A DNA stretch of 64,000 bases from Rubellicoccus peritrichatus (lineage in GTDB: Bacteria > Verrucomicrobiota > Verrucomicrobiia > Opitutales > Cerasicoccaceae). This document shows, piece by piece, positions 15,592 through 25,557 of the stretch. Each line of letters starts with the position of its first letter. The stretch's first letter is position 1. The position numbers and the translations under genes were made by a program. A model generated the notes under the pieces. It worked only from the letters and a program-made list of their open reading frames with translations, made no database searches and was not told the DNA's origin. The stretch is from NCBI RefSeq assembly GCF_033100135.1, contig NZ_CP136920.1, forward strand, positions 4,087,001-4,151,000, written 5' to 3'.

Positions 15592-17544
15592 TTGGAAAAA
15601 GAAGCTAACAGTTGGGATGCAAAGCAAAGCGAGGACTATTACGGACTACGCCGATGGGGCGGTGGTCATTTCTCCGCTGATGAAAAAGGATTCGTATGCG
15701 CTCACCCAGCTGGTGATGGCCGAAGAATCCAGCTGATGGAAGTTATCGAAGAGGCAATGGAATCGGGTCTCAAACCACCCATGACCATTCGTATTCAAGA
15801 TCTACTTCGCCACCGTGTGGAACTCCTTGCCGGCGCCTTTGCCAATGCGATTGAAGGTGAAAAGTATGCTGGCCGTTACCGAGGTGTTTTTCCAATTAAA
15901 GTGAACCAGCTCCGTGAAGTCGTTGAAGAAATTCGTGATGCCGGAGAACCACTTGGTTTTGGACTGGAGGCCGGCAGCAAACCTGAACTCCTCATCGCCC
16001 TGGCACTTTCGGAGAAGGCTGGCTCACTTTTGATCTGCAACGGCTATAAGGACCCAGCCTATATCCGACTCGCTTTGTTAGGGACACAACTTGGGCGTGA
16101 AGTCATCCTAGTTGTTGAGCAACCCTCTGAAGCCGATGCGATTATCAAAGTCGCTCAGGAGATCGGTGTGACTCCAAAACTTGGTATTCGATTGAAACTC
16201 CACAGCAATGGCGAGGGTAAGTGGAAGAACAGCAGTGGCGACGATGCCAAGTTTGGACTCAGCATTAGTGAGGTCATGACTGTTCTGAAAAAACTGCAGA
16301 AAGCTCGTCTGTCCGATGCACTGAAATTGATTCATTTCCACATCGGATCTCAGGTAACCGATATTCTGGCCATCAAACGTGCTGTTGTTGAAGCAGCACG
16401 CTATTACTGCGAACTCAGAAAACTGGGGCATCCGATTCAGTATCTGGATGTCGGTGGCGGACTTGGAATTGACTACGACGGCAGTCGTTCCAATTTCGAA
16501 AGCTCAATGAACTACTCTTTGCCCGAGTATGCCCGGGATGTAGTCTTTAACATCAAGAAAGTCTGTGAACAGGCTGAAGTGCCGGAACCGGATATTCTTT
16601 CGGAAAGCGGACGAGCGCTCGTAGCGCCTCACTCTGTCCTGGTATTGGAAGTCGTGGATCGTATTGCAAAAGTCCCCGAAGGACCATTACCACGCAAAAC
16701 CAAGCGAACCAACCACGTGATCAAGGACTTGCTTTACACACTGGAGGAAAGCAAGAAACACAGTCAATTGGAGCGCTTTCACGACGCGCAGCAGAAACGA
16801 GCTGAGGCCGAATCGCTTTTTACTCACGGCTATCTCGATCTCAAAAACACGGCGATAGCGGAAGAACTTTATTGGCGCATTTGTGATGACATCCGTCAAA
16901 ACCTGAAGCGAGATGGTTACATACCGGAGGAATTGGAGGATCTCGATACACTATTAGCAGAGCAATATGTCTGTAATTTCTCAGTCTTCCAAAGCCTCCT
17001 TGATCATTGGGCCTTAGGGCAGCTTTTCCCAGTTGCCCCTCTGCACCGTCTACAGGAAGAACCAACCACTGAAGCGACTTTGGTCGATATTACCTGCGAT
17101 AGTGACGGCAAAATTGCAAAATTCACTGATTTGGAGGATGTTCGTCCTACCCTGCGACTTCATCCGGTCGAACCTGGCAAACCCTATTATCTGGGAGTCT
17201 TTCTAGTCGGAGCCTATCAGGATATCATGGGAGACTTGCACAACCTTTTTGGACGTGTGAATGAAGTGCACGTATTTCTCGAGGATGACGAAGAAAATGG
17301 ATTCTACATCGAAGAAACAATCGATGGCTTCAGCACCAATGAGATTCTCGACCTGATTCAATACAAGGAATCAGATCTGATGCGTCGGATGAAGACCCAG
17401 ATCGATACTGCAATTAAGAATGATACGGTCAAACCCCGTGAAGGTGTCCGCCTGCTCAATCTTTTCTCGGAACAGCTAAAAGCCAAAACCTACCTGGATA
17501 CAAGTTCTTCAAAAACGAGAACCCGCCGTAATAAGGCAAGATGA
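15592..17544 (+). CDS. speA: Biosynthetic arginine decarboxylase
   Basis: The protein has 650 residues. No ATG is available upstream of residue 49 (MEVIEE), so TTG 15592 is the likely start. SpeA converts arginine to agmatine, the first step of agmatine-route polyamine synthesis. It is a fold-III PLP enzyme: the GVFPIKVNQ block carries the PLP Lys. KFGLS, HFHIGSQ and DVGGGLGIDYDGS follow, then SESGRALVAPHS and a C-terminal helical region. Length and order match SpeA. It is transcribed toward a convergent small gene at 17554. Confidence 0.95.
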   Translation: MEKEANSWDAKQSEDYYGLRRWGGGHFSADEKGFVCAHPAGDGRRIQLMEVIEEAMESGLKPPMTIRIQDLLRHRVELLAGAFANAIEGEKYAGRYRGVFPIKVNQLREVVEEIRDAGEPLGFGLEAGSKPELLIALALSEKAGSLLICNGYKDPAYIRLALLGTQLGREVILVVEQPSEADAIIKVAQEIGVTPKLGIRLKLHSNGEGKWKNSSGDDAKFGLSISEVMTVLKKLQKARLSDALKLIHFHIGSQVTDILAIKRAVVEAARYYCELRKLGHPIQYLDVGGGLGIDYDGSRSNFESSMNYSLPEYARDVVFNIKKVCEQAEVPEPDILSESGRALVAPHSVLVLEVVDRIAKVPEGPLPRKTKRTNHVIKDLLYTLEESKKHSQLERFHDAQQKRAEAESLFTHGYLDLKNTAIAEELYWRICDDIRQNLKRDGYIPEELEDLDTLLAEQYVCNFSVFQSLLDHWALGQLFPVAPLHRLQEEPTTEATLVDITCDSDGKIAKFTDLEDVRPTLRLHPVEPGKPYYLGVFLVGAYQDIMGDLHNLFGRVNEVHVFLEDDEENGFYIEETIDGFSTNEILDLIQYKESDLMRRMKTQIDTAIKNDTVKPREGVRLLNLFSEQLKAKTYLDTSSSKTRTRRNKAR

Positions 17545-17553
17545 CGAGTCAAT

Positions 17554-17949
17554 TCAGGCACTGAGGTAATCACTGACCTTTGATTCAAAGGGCGTACTAT
17601 TCGACTTCTCAATATTTTCGGGGCGATGTTTGCAACTCAAGCAAACCCCCTCAACGGCATCACCAAAGATTTCAGTCCTCAAACGCTCAAATTCATGATC
17701 AATGAAGCGGGCAATGCTGAAATCCTCTTCTTCTAGATCGTGATGTTGAACATCATCAGGTGGTGTACTGCCAATGAGAACGTGGTATAAGTAGGTATTC
17801 CAAAGATGCTCAGGGGCGATCTCTTTAAACAATTGAACAAAATCTAAAACCTTCTTGTGGAAATGCACCTCTTCCCACTCGTACAAGAATTCGAGTTTCT
17901 CTCTATAGGTAGCCATGCGATCGGGTAGTTTTAAAGCCAGGCGCTTCAT
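17554..17949 (-). CDS. Conserved-looking hypothetical protein
   Basis: The product has 131 residues from ATG 17949 with no signal peptide or membrane span. It is rich in charged and aromatic residues (KLEFLYEWEEVHFHKKVLDFVQLFKEIAPEH, shown here only to the motif level) and has a CLSC pair near residue 102. It is mostly helical in appearance and cytoplasmic. I do not recognise a family. It stands alone, convergent with speA nine bases away and 119 bp downstream of menB on the same strand. Confidence 0.6.
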   Translation of the reverse strand: MKRLALKLPDRMATYREKLEFLYEWEEVHFHKKVLDFVQLFKEIAPEHLWNTYLYHVLIGSTPPDDVQHHDLEEEDFSIARFIDHEFERLRTEIFGDAVEGVCLSCKHRPENIEKSNSTPFESKVSDYLSA

Positions 17950-18067
17950 AGGGGGTATACTTGGTTTGATCGGTAATGTATCTAGTAGCTTAATGTGTTT
18001 TGTTCCATTTGCGTGAAAATTTCAAAAAATTCGTTTGGAATGCATTTCTGGTGAAGAATTTGATCGT

Positions 18068-18910
18068 TTACGGTAACCATGGGTATTGCTTGAAATCCGG
18101 AGGGCGTTTTTCATTCCAGGCGGCACGCCCTTCATCTCCCTGTTCTGTTAAATAATAAAGCAAAGTCGCATTGCCTGCCAGCTCCTGAAGCCCTTGCTGG
18201 CCATCTACATCAGCATTGAAGGCGCTTTTGAGACAGCGAATGGCCAGTGGGCTGTGTTGCATGATCTCCTTCCCCCACTGAATCCCTTCTGCTTCGAGCT
18301 GATCAAGTGGAACAGTTTTGTTAACCAGACCCATTTTTTCGGCCTCTTCCGCGTTATATTGACGGCAAAGATACCAAATCTCCCGTGCTTTCTTCTGACC
18401 GACAATGCGTGCCAGATAACTGCTACCGAAACCACCATCAAAACTGCCAACCTTCGGTCCTGTTTGGCCAAATACCGCATTGTCCGCTGCAATGGTCAAA
18501 TCACAGACGACATGCAGGACATGACCTCCACCAATTGCGTAACCGGCGACAAGAGCAATAACGACCTTGGGCATTGATCGGATGAGTTTTTGCAGGTCGA
18601 GCACATTGAGACGTGGTGTACCATCGCTCCCAACATAACCGCCTTCTTGCTCTCCTCTGATTTTCTGATCACCACCAGAGCAAAATGCATATTTACCGTC
18701 AGTCTGCGGATTAGTTCCACAGAGTAAAACGACTCCGATATTCGGATCCTCGCGCGCATCCGTGAATGCTGAGATCATTTCTGTAACCGTATCTGGCGTG
18801 AAGGCGTTACGACGGTGCGGTCTATTAATTGTTACTTTAGCGAGTCCATCATCGCTTTTGTGGTATAGAATCTCGGAGTAATCTCCTGCTGGTTTCCAGT
18901 ATTTATCCAT
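18068..18910 (-). CDS. menB: 1,4-dihydroxy-2-naphthoyl-CoA synthase
   Basis: The protein has 280 residues of the crotonase fold. MenB closes the ring of o-succinylbenzoyl-CoA in menaquinone synthesis. Diagnostic blocks are [24 protein letters not shown] (oxyanion and substrate loop, residues 76-86), [17 protein letters not shown] and [20 protein letters not shown], which is specific to MenB among crotonases. It follows menD by 89 bp and completes a menF-menD-menB order. Confidence 0.96.
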   Translation of the reverse strand: MDKYWKPAGDYSEILYHKSDDGLAKVTINRPHRRNAFTPDTVTEMISAFTDAREDPNIGVVLLCGTNPQTDGKYAFCSGGDQKIRGEQEGGYVGSDGTPRLNVLDLQKLIRSMPKVVIALVAGYAIGGGHVLHVVCDLTIAADNAVFGQTGPKVGSFDGGFGSSYLARIVGQKKAREIWYLCRQYNAEEAEKMGLVNKTVPLDQLEAEGIQWGKEIMQHSPLAIRCLKSAFNADVDGQQGLQELAGNATLLYYLTEQGDEGRAAWNEKRPPDFKQYPWLP

Positions 18911-18999
18911 TATTGCTGTATCACGCTAACAAGCTGTTGTAAGATAGGCTTAAAATTTTGACTTAATCAGTTTTTTAAAACCCTCAATTTTTGTACCTA

Positions 19000-20700
19000 C
19001 TACTTTTTGAATAGTTTCTGGCGAAATGCCATGTCTTCCTTGCGGTTTGTCTTAAGTTCGATAATTCGAATACCAGACTCGGGCAAGGACTTGATTTCAG
19101 AAATAAATGCATCCCAATTCGTTGGAGCACTATGCCGCAAATTATGTGAAGCGGATATCTGAGCTAAATCCACGTTTTGCGGAGTAGCAAAATACTGCTC
19201 AAACGGAGGATCGAACTTCGAGATTTCCAATTTCTCAAAGATACCGCCACCATTGTTATTGATGACGATAACGGTTAGACTTCCCTCAAATTCTGGAGCC
19301 ATGAGTAAACCGTTCTGATCATGTAGAAAGGCCAAATCTCCCGTAAGCAGAACTCCAGGCTGCCCACAGCCTTCCACATATCCCATCGCAGAAGAGAGTG
19401 TCCCATCGATACCATTAGCTCCTCGATTAGCGGCGAAACGAAAGTGCTTATCATTTGCAGGCCAGAAAAACTCTACATCGCGAACCGGCATACTGCTCGC
19501 GACAAATACTGGTGTATTCTCTGGCAAATGCTTCTCCAGAAGCCAGGAGATTTTTCCCTCGAACAGTTCGTCACAAGCTCCAAAAGCACTCTCAAATCGC
19601 TCCGCTACTTTTCGATTTTCATTAAGCCAAATCTCGAGGAAATCACTGCGCTTCGGCTCAACTTCATGAGTGGCAAAATCATTTGGTGAGGCTTGGATGT
19701 AATTTGCCGGGCGATGAAGCGGGTCCAAATTGTCCAACGACAGCGAAATGATCGATGTTGGCACATTCAAGTCAGACAGCCATTTCCTCAGGACCTTGCA
19801 TGTTGGCAATGGCCCGATCTGGATTACTGCGCTTGGTTTGAGTGTATCAGACAGTTCCAAATCTCGCAGCACACAGTCATAGTGGGCAATAACCCACTCA
19901 TCCATCCTTCCATGATGACGCATTGGAGAAAGCGTATCGGCCAATATTGGCCAACCGAGAGCTTTCGCCAAATTCAAGACCCCTCGTGCGTATTTCTTAG
20001 GAGCTGTTGAAATGTCAGGACCTGCAATTACCAAACCACGAGAGACAGACGACTGATCTGCAAGGATGGAATCCAGATCGACATTTCTTTTGCTAAATGT
20101 CTCTTTGTGGACTGCGCGAATAGCATCATCAGAAAGCTCCCAGGTTTCCCCATCGACGACAGGCGCAAGTGGATCGCGAAAAGGAATATTCAAATGAACC
20201 GGTCCACCGCATCCCAGACTCTTCCGCCAGGCCTGCTGCAGGGATTTCTGCATGTAAGGCAACAACGCCCTATTCGGCAGAGCAAGCTCATGATACCAAT
20301 GGATGTAATCGCCAAAAAGCTTTTGCTGATCAATCGCCTGCCCAGCTGCACAGTCACGAAGCTCAGGAGGCCGATCAGCCGTCAGAATGATCAAAGGCAC
20401 TCTCGCATAGCGCGCTTCGATAACTGCTGGCAGATAGTTTGCAGCCGCAGTGCCGGATGTGCAAATCAAGGCAACTGGCAGTCCGCTCGCCTTGGCCAAA
20501 CCCAATGCATAAAATGCAGCTGAACGCTCATCTAGAACGGGCGTTGTTTTGATTTTCTCATTCAGGGCAAAACCGGTCGTTAATGGAGCTGAACGGGAGC
20601 CGGGAGAGATGATAACATGCTTAATACCACATTGACTCAAGGTTTCGGCAATAACGCCACCCCAGAAAAAGTTCAAATTGCTCCGTAATAACTCGTGCAT
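19000..20700 (-). CDS. menD: 2-succinyl-5-enolpyruvyl-6-hydroxy-3-cyclohexene-1-carboxylate synthase
   Basis: The protein has 566 residues and is thiamine-diphosphate dependent. It joins 2-oxoglutarate to isochorismate. The N-terminal half carries HVIISPGSRSAPLT and DERSAAFYALGLAKASG with the cofactor-activating Glu region. The C-terminal half carries RGANGIDGTLSSAMG and GDLAFLHDQNGLL plus VINNNGGGIFE, the ThDP-binding motif. It starts 9 bp after menF and is clearly in one operon with it. Confidence 0.96.
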   Translation of the reverse strand: MHELLRSNLNFFWGGVIAETLSQCGIKHVIISPGSRSAPLTTGFALNEKIKTTPVLDERSAAFYALGLAKASGLPVALICTSGTAAANYLPAVIEARYARVPLIILTADRPPELRDCAAGQAIDQQKLFGDYIHWYHELALPNRALLPYMQKSLQQAWRKSLGCGGPVHLNIPFRDPLAPVVDGETWELSDDAIRAVHKETFSKRNVDLDSILADQSSVSRGLVIAGPDISTAPKKYARGVLNLAKALGWPILADTLSPMRHHGRMDEWVIAHYDCVLRDLELSDTLKPSAVIQIGPLPTCKVLRKWLSDLNVPTSIISLSLDNLDPLHRPANYIQASPNDFATHEVEPKRSDFLEIWLNENRKVAERFESAFGACDELFEGKISWLLEKHLPENTPVFVASSMPVRDVEFFWPANDKHFRFAANRGANGIDGTLSSAMGYVEGCGQPGVLLTGDLAFLHDQNGLLMAPEFEGSLTVIVINNNGGGIFEKLEISKFDPPFEQYFATPQNVDLAQISASHNLRHSAPTNWDAFISEIKSLPESGIRIIELKTNRKEDMAFRQKLFKK

Positions 20701-20709
20701 TCAAATAAA

Positions 20710-22125
20710 CTACTGAATCGCTTCCTCAAGCGCACGCAACTTCATATCTGTTTCCGCACGTTCGCGGTCCGGATCGCTTCCGCGAACAATTCCTGCACCC
20801 GCATAAAGGCGGGCCACATTTCCTGAAAAAAGACCACTTCGGATTCCAACAGCCAGATCGCCCTGACCAGCCATATCAAACCAGCCAACGAGTCCTGCGA
20901 AAAGACCTCGGGAAAATCCTTCTAAAGACGCAATTTGCGGCACCGCTTTTGCTCTAGGCCGTCCACCGACAGCAGGCGTCGGATGCAATGCCTTAGCAAC
21001 ATCTAGCAAATGCAGACCTTCTGGAATCCTGGCCTGAATTGGAGTTCGCAGGTGTTGCACGTTGGCCAGTTTCAAAATCTGTGGAAAATCTGCAATATCC
21101 GGTTCAATACCAAGATCACTCAATCTTTGGCGAATCGACTCGATCACCATTCGATGTTCCCGCAAGTCCTTGTCACTGGAGAGCAGTTCAGCGGCTCTTT
21201 GAGCATCCTCTCGAGCATTAGATCCACGTTTCGCTGATCCTGCCAATGCCTCAGTTTCAAGGATTTCATCTCGACATCCCACCAAGCGCTCAGGCGTTGC
21301 GCCAATAAAGCTCTGCCCTTCCCCATTGTTTATTGAGAAGCAAAAGCAACTGGGAAAGCGCTCGCGAAGCCGGTTAACAGTCTCCAGGGGTATGAAAGAT
21401 TTATCCGCAGTCGCATCAATCGCTCTCGAAAGGACGATTTTCTCGTAATCCTCACCAGCAATACTCTCCAAAGCTTCAACTACAGACGCTTCAAATGGCT
21501 TGGAACGAACCTCAGTTGTTTTCATCACTTTAGGTGGCTCTCCCGTATTGACTGACGAATAGCTAAAGCCAGAAAACTTCCCATGCGCTCCGAGTATTCG
21601 CGCAGCCAGCGCATTTAAATCCGAGTCAGCTGCGATTAGTGTGTTGGCAACTGCATAAAAGGCACCGCCACGCCGCTCGACCTGCCACCGGGGCACAAAA
21701 ACAGTCGCCGGATGAAAGCCAGCTTCCTCTGAAGATACATCCTCTTCAAATGTGAATGCACAAAAGAATTTCGGCCCAGTGGATGACGCACCCAAATCAC
21801 CAACTGCAATCGTGTTTTCAGAGATATCAGCGGCAAATTCGCGAACCTCAGTGAAACGATTCTGGCCACTAAAGCGTCCTTCCACCACAGCCTCCGCACC
21901 AGCCAGCGCTTCTTCGTCCTGTGGCCGCTCAAGATAGAAATGAAGTTGCTGCTCTTCGTAAATCGACTCCAGAACAGCGAGCGGATCGATGTGTTTTACT
22001 CGCAAACATACACTGGCAAGCTGTGGACGCTTCTTTTTGCGGGCTACCTCCTGGCAATATGTCAAAAAATCAACAAAGGCACGGGCATTACGTTCGGGAA
22101 AACGTTCTGGTGGTATGACTTCCAT
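20710..22125 (-). CDS. menF: Isochorismate synthase
   Basis: The protein has 471 residues of the chorismate-binding family. MenF isomerises chorismate to isochorismate, the entry to menaquinone. Typical blocks in the C-terminal half are EKIVLSRAID, FIGATPERLVGCR, ETEALAGSAKRG, EHRMVIESIRQRL, LHPTPAVGGRPR and the end YAGAGIVRGSDPDRE. The position in front of menD supports MenF rather than the siderophore paralogue EntC. The N-terminal third is variable, as expected. Confidence 0.94.
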   Translation of the reverse strand: MEVIPPERFPERNARAFVDFLTYCQEVARKKKRPQLASVCLRVKHIDPLAVLESIYEEQQLHFYLERPQDEEALAGAEAVVEGRFSGQNRFTEVREFAADISENTIAVGDLGASSTGPKFFCAFTFEEDVSSEEAGFHPATVFVPRWQVERRGGAFYAVANTLIAADSDLNALAARILGAHGKFSGFSYSSVNTGEPPKVMKTTEVRSKPFEASVVEALESIAGEDYEKIVLSRAIDATADKSFIPLETVNRLRERFPSCFCFSINNGEGQSFIGATPERLVGCRDEILETEALAGSAKRGSNAREDAQRAAELLSSDKDLREHRMVIESIRQRLSDLGIEPDIADFPQILKLANVQHLRTPIQARIPEGLHLLDVAKALHPTPAVGGRPRAKAVPQIASLEGFSRGLFAGLVGWFDMAGQGDLAVGIRSGLFSGNVARLYAGAGIVRGSDPDRERAETDMKLRALEEAIQ

Positions 22126-22138
22126 TATAGTATGCAGC

Positions 22139-22223
22139 GAGAAGACAGAAGTGAGAAGACAGAAGTCCTCAACTTACCGCATGAACAGATCAAAAACTTA
22201 TCTCTTCTCACTTCTGCCTTCTC
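22139..22223. repeat. Intergenic imperfect inverted repeat (GAGAAG family)
   Basis: The left arm at 22139-22165 is built from GAGAAGACAGAAGT units. The right arm at 22204-22223 is the reverse complement of 22139-22158 at 19 of 20 positions. It lies between the metG stop (9 bp away) and the menF start (13 bp away). It could fold in the metG-menF transcript. I see no transposase, so it looks like a small dispersed palindrome. Confidence 0.7.
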
Positions 22224-22231
22224 AATCAACT

Positions 22232-23758
22232 CTACTGCGGACGCGGAAAGAGTATTGTTTTTTCGCCAAGCTTATTTCCAACCAGTCGATCACACCAATC
22301 CAGATTGCTCTCAAATAACTCAACTTCTTTCTCACCAAGAAGCGTTAATATTTTTTCCGAAATACTAGGTGTGACGGGAGTTAGCAGAACTGCCGCAAGA
22401 CGTAGTCCTTCGGCCATTGTGGCGAGACTGGTTTCGAGACGGGCCTTGTCAGCAGGATCTTCTGACTTGGCCAGCTTCCAAGGAGCGCGAAGTTCAGCAT
22501 AACGATTAATCCCTCGAATGAAGGCAAAAGTCTCGTCCAGATAACGGTGGAAGGCAAAGTCCTCGCAGTGCTCAAGCGCTTTGTCCCGGCTCTCTGACCA
22601 CTTCTTCTGCAGCTCCTGTTCTGGTTCGTCATTAACCGTTGCAACTGGCACTTTCTGATCGGTGTAACGCCCACCCATGTTAAGCAAACGGCTAACCAGG
22701 TTCCCAAGATCATTGCCAAGGTCATCGGTGTAGCGGGTCAGGAACTGATCCGGCGAAAAGTCACTGTCTTGCCCAACTGTCATTTCACGGGCGAAAAAGT
22801 AACGCAAGGGATCAGGCCCAAAACGCTCTACCAGCTCCAATGGATTCACAATATTGCCGAGACTCTTGGACATTTTCTCACCAGAGATATTCCACCAGCC
22901 ATGAACGAGGAGGCTCTTTGGAAGAGGAATCCCGGCCGCATGTAGCATAATCGGCCAATAGACCGCATGAGGCGGCACGAGGATATCCTTGCCAATCACA
23001 TGAAAATCAGCAGGCCAATTCTCTTCAAACTGATCGGTTCCATATCCTGGAGCCGTGATATAGTTGGTCAACGCATCAAACCAGACATAAGTCACGAAAT
23101 CCTGATCAAATGGCAAAGGAATCCCCCAGGACAAGCGCTCTTTAGGGCGTGAGATGCATAGATCATTCAAAGGCTCTTTCAGAAACTCGAGCACCTGCTT
23201 TTGACGGAAACGTGGAAAGATGAAGTCCGGATTTGTCTTTAAAAAATCAATCAACCAATCCTGGTAAGCACTCAGCTTGAAAAAATAATTTGGCTCGGTG
23301 ATTTCTATGACTTCGCCAAAAATTTCAGGCCACTTGCCGTCGACTTTATCCTTCTCCTGCAGGAACTGCTCCTGTCGTGTGCTGTAGAATCCATGATAAT
23401 CATTCCGATAGATCTCGCCTTTGTCATAGATCGATTGGAGTAATCCACCAACAACCTCCTTGTGACGCGGCTCGGTTGTGCGGATAAAGTCATCGTTTGA
23501 AATCTCCAGTTCTTTGCATAGACGCTGGAATTCGACTGCTACCTGATCACAAAACGCTTGAGGTTCAATACCCTGTTTCTCGGCCGTTTGCTGAACCTTC
23601 TGTCCATGCTCGTCCAAACCAGTCAGAAAAAAGACCCGATCTCCTTTCAGTCGGCGAAATCGCGCAATAATGTCAGTCAGCACCTTTTCATAGGCATGGC
23701 CAAGATGCGGCGAACCGTTCGCATAATCGATTGCGGTTGTTATGTAGAAATTCTTCAT
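22232..23758 (-). CDS. metG: Methionyl-tRNA synthetase
   Basis: The start at ATG 23758 gives MKNFYITTAIDY. The enzyme charges tRNA-Met. The HIGH-type motif is PHLGH (18-21), and ISGEKMSKSLGN supplies KMSKS. The connective-peptide region reads YHGFYSTRQEQFLQEKD with no four-Cys zinc knuckle, the zinc-free type. At 508 residues it ends after the anticodon-binding helices and lacks the C-terminal EMAP-like tRNA-binding domain, so it is the short form. It is upstream of menF on the same strand, separated by the inverted repeat. Confidence 0.95.
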   Translation of the reverse strand: MKNFYITTAIDYANGSPHLGHAYEKVLTDIIARFRRLKGDRVFFLTGLDEHGQKVQQTAEKQGIEPQAFCDQVAVEFQRLCKELEISNDDFIRTTEPRHKEVVGGLLQSIYDKGEIYRNDYHGFYSTRQEQFLQEKDKVDGKWPEIFGEVIEITEPNYFFKLSAYQDWLIDFLKTNPDFIFPRFRQKQVLEFLKEPLNDLCISRPKERLSWGIPLPFDQDFVTYVWFDALTNYITAPGYGTDQFEENWPADFHVIGKDILVPPHAVYWPIMLHAAGIPLPKSLLVHGWWNISGEKMSKSLGNIVNPLELVERFGPDPLRYFFAREMTVGQDSDFSPDQFLTRYTDDLGNDLGNLVSRLLNMGGRYTDQKVPVATVNDEPEQELQKKWSESRDKALEHCEDFAFHRYLDETFAFIRGINRYAELRAPWKLAKSEDPADKARLETSLATMAEGLRLAAVLLTPVTPSISEKILTLLGEKEVELFESNLDWCDRLVGNKLGEKTILFPRPQ

Positions 23759-23808
23759 TGGCAAAAAAGTGAATGTCGTTGGTAAAGCGTTGTTTAGGTT
23801 ACGGAATC

Positions 23809-23906
23809 AAACAGAAAGTGCGTAAAGGACGGGAAGGAAAAAGAAAATATCCGTTTAGGCAATCTTTACCGGAAGATCCTTTCCGTTCTTCCCGATCTTT
23901 CTGTTC
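23809..23906. repeat. Intergenic inverted repeat (AACAGAAAG family, copy 1)
   Basis: The left arm (about 23809-23843) begins AACAGAAAG and runs into GGACGGGAAGG. The right arm (about 23874-23906) reads back as AACAGAAAG then ATCGGGAAG and AACGGAAAGG. The arms are imperfect but clearly related. The same design recurs at 58862-58960, so this is a dispersed family and not a one-off hairpin. It lies between metG and the phosphorylase terminator. Confidence 0.6.
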
Positions 23907-23925
23907 AATATGTGCTTCTCAATAC

Positions 23926-23956
23926 AAAAAAACACCCGAGGCAAAGGCCCCGGGTG
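23926..23956 (-). terminator. Rho-independent terminator of the nucleoside phosphorylase gene
   Basis: On the minus strand a ten-position stem, with nine pairs and one mismatch, closes a four-base loop (CACCCG-A-GGC against GCC-C-CGGGTG) and is followed by seven Ts. It starts 26 bp after the stop codon at 23982. Confidence 0.88.
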
Positions 23957-23981
23957 CGAAAATGAAAAGAAGTCCTGAAAG

Positions 23982-25319
23982 TTACGCCACGCGCTCAACA
24001 ACGAGCTCTGGCGGATTTGGACGTTTCGGTGCGAGGCGATAAGCGGTGCGGAGGTAATCCAGTGAGCTCTCGAGCTTAGACTCATCATTATAATGAATCA
24101 TCATCAAAGGCTCACCCTGCTTGACCTGCGTACCGACCTTCTTGATTTCAGAAACACCAACCGCTGGGTCGAGTTTGCCATTCTTGCTTGTAGCCAGCAT
24201 GTGAACACCGCGAGCAATCATACCGGCGTTAATGGTGTGGACATAGCCGCGCTTCGGTGCAGGAAGCTTACGAATGTGCTTTGCCTTGGGGAATTTCTCA
24301 GGATCATCGATCACAGAAGTATCACCGCCTTGAGCTGAAATCATGTCCTTAAGCTTTTCAAGCGCAGTGCCATCCTTGAGGTGACGCTGAACCGTCTGCT
24401 TTGCCGACAAAGTCGATCCGGCAACACCAGCCAGACGAACAATTTCCATGCCGAGCTTCAAAACAAGCTCCTGTAAATCTTCCGGACCTTCACCCTTGAG
24501 CAGCTGGATTGCTTCCTGCAATTCAAGTGCTGTGCCAACGGTATCACCGAGTGGCTGGTTCATGTCGGTCACCAGAGCCACACAACGGCGCTTCATGCTG
24601 CGACCAACACGCGTGATGCTGCGAGCCAGTTGCTTGGCCTGCTCAACATCGCGGATATATGAACCGTTACCCCACTTGACGTCGATAACGAGCCCTTCAG
24701 CTCCCTCTGAAAGTTTTTTGGCCAAGACACTGCCGGTGATAAGTGGCAGACTTGGAATTGTCGCAGTATTCTGGCGGAGTTCATATAGAATGCCATCAAC
24801 TGGAGCGATCTCAGGATGTTGCTGGATGATCGCGCAACCAACACCGGTCAGCTGCTCGACAAACTGCTTCAGCCCCATATCCATCTTCATCTTAGGAACC
24901 GCTGAAAGCTTATCCAGAGTGCTAATGACAAAGTTTTCGTCGATGCCGTTCATGCATGGCATAACAACGCCAGCTGCCGCTGCCAAAGGCGCGAGCACCA
25001 ATGTGGTTTTGTCTCCAACCCCTCCCGTTGAATATTTGGCGATCTTCGGTTTGGTGATCTTCGATAGATCGATGACCTCTCCCGAAAGCATCATCTCCTC
25101 CGCGAAAATAGCGGTCTCCTGAGCCGACATTCCTTGGAAATAGATGGACATTGCCAATGCAGCCATCTGGAATTCAGGCATTTCCTTATCCAGAATAGAA
25201 TCGACGATATAGCGAATTTCGTCCTCGGTGAATTCGCCCCCCTCGCGCTTCTTCTCAATCAGATAAGAGAAAGACGGCTTGATGAACTTACGTGATGCAA
25301 GTAATGATTTTTGTGCCAT
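23982..25319 (-). CDS. Thymidine / pyrimidine-nucleoside phosphorylase
   Basis: The protein has 445 residues. It cleaves pyrimidine (deoxy)nucleosides with phosphate in the salvage pathway. Family blocks are EIRYIVDSILDKEMPEFQMAA, the phosphate loop KYSTGGVGDKTTL, a substrate Arg/Ser/Lys region (ELRQNTATIPSLPLITGSVLAKK) and VDVKWGNGSY, plus a C-terminal alpha/beta domain (GVHMLATSKNGKLDPAVG). I cannot separate the DeoA from the Pdp subfamily by eye, so no symbol is given. It is monocistronic, with its own terminator. Confidence 0.92.
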   Translation of the reverse strand: MAQKSLLASRKFIKPSFSYLIEKKREGGEFTEDEIRYIVDSILDKEMPEFQMAALAMSIYFQGMSAQETAIFAEEMMLSGEVIDLSKITKPKIAKYSTGGVGDKTTLVLAPLAAAAGVVMPCMNGIDENFVISTLDKLSAVPKMKMDMGLKQFVEQLTGVGCAIIQQHPEIAPVDGILYELRQNTATIPSLPLITGSVLAKKLSEGAEGLVIDVKWGNGSYIRDVEQAKQLARSITRVGRSMKRRCVALVTDMNQPLGDTVGTALELQEAIQLLKGEGPEDLQELVLKLGMEIVRLAGVAGSTLSAKQTVQRHLKDGTALEKLKDMISAQGGDTSVIDDPEKFPKAKHIRKLPAPKRGYVHTINAGMIARGVHMLATSKNGKLDPAVGVSEIKKVGTQVKQGEPLMMIHYNDESKLESSLDYLRTAYRLAPKRPNPPELVVERVA

Positions 25320-25557
25320 AGTCAGATTTAAGTCTTTGGCCAGTAGGCCGATAAGAAGACGTTAAACTGGTGAACAGTAGAGTATTCTATCTCTTTTGTC
25401 GAGCCTCTTTTTTAGGAGGGCATGATTGATTATGTCCGAATCGGTGTAGTTTTCTGACATTTGTGAGTAAAAACTAATTCAATAATCCAGGCACCAGCTA
25501 TGGATTTAAAAGCATTGGCCTTGACTGTAAGCGACTGATCTATTGACCCATTACGGG

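Noticed and set aside
24448-25122. Long plus-strand frame of 224 residues
   Set aside because: Lies fully antisense to the nucleoside phosphorylase gene, has Ser-rich low-complexity content and no domain.
25422-25457. 11-codon reading frame with AGGAGG-like motif ahead of argS, one Arg codon; possible leader peptide
   Set aside because: Spacing to the ATG is too short, only one Arg codon is present, and no terminator/antiterminator pair is visible.
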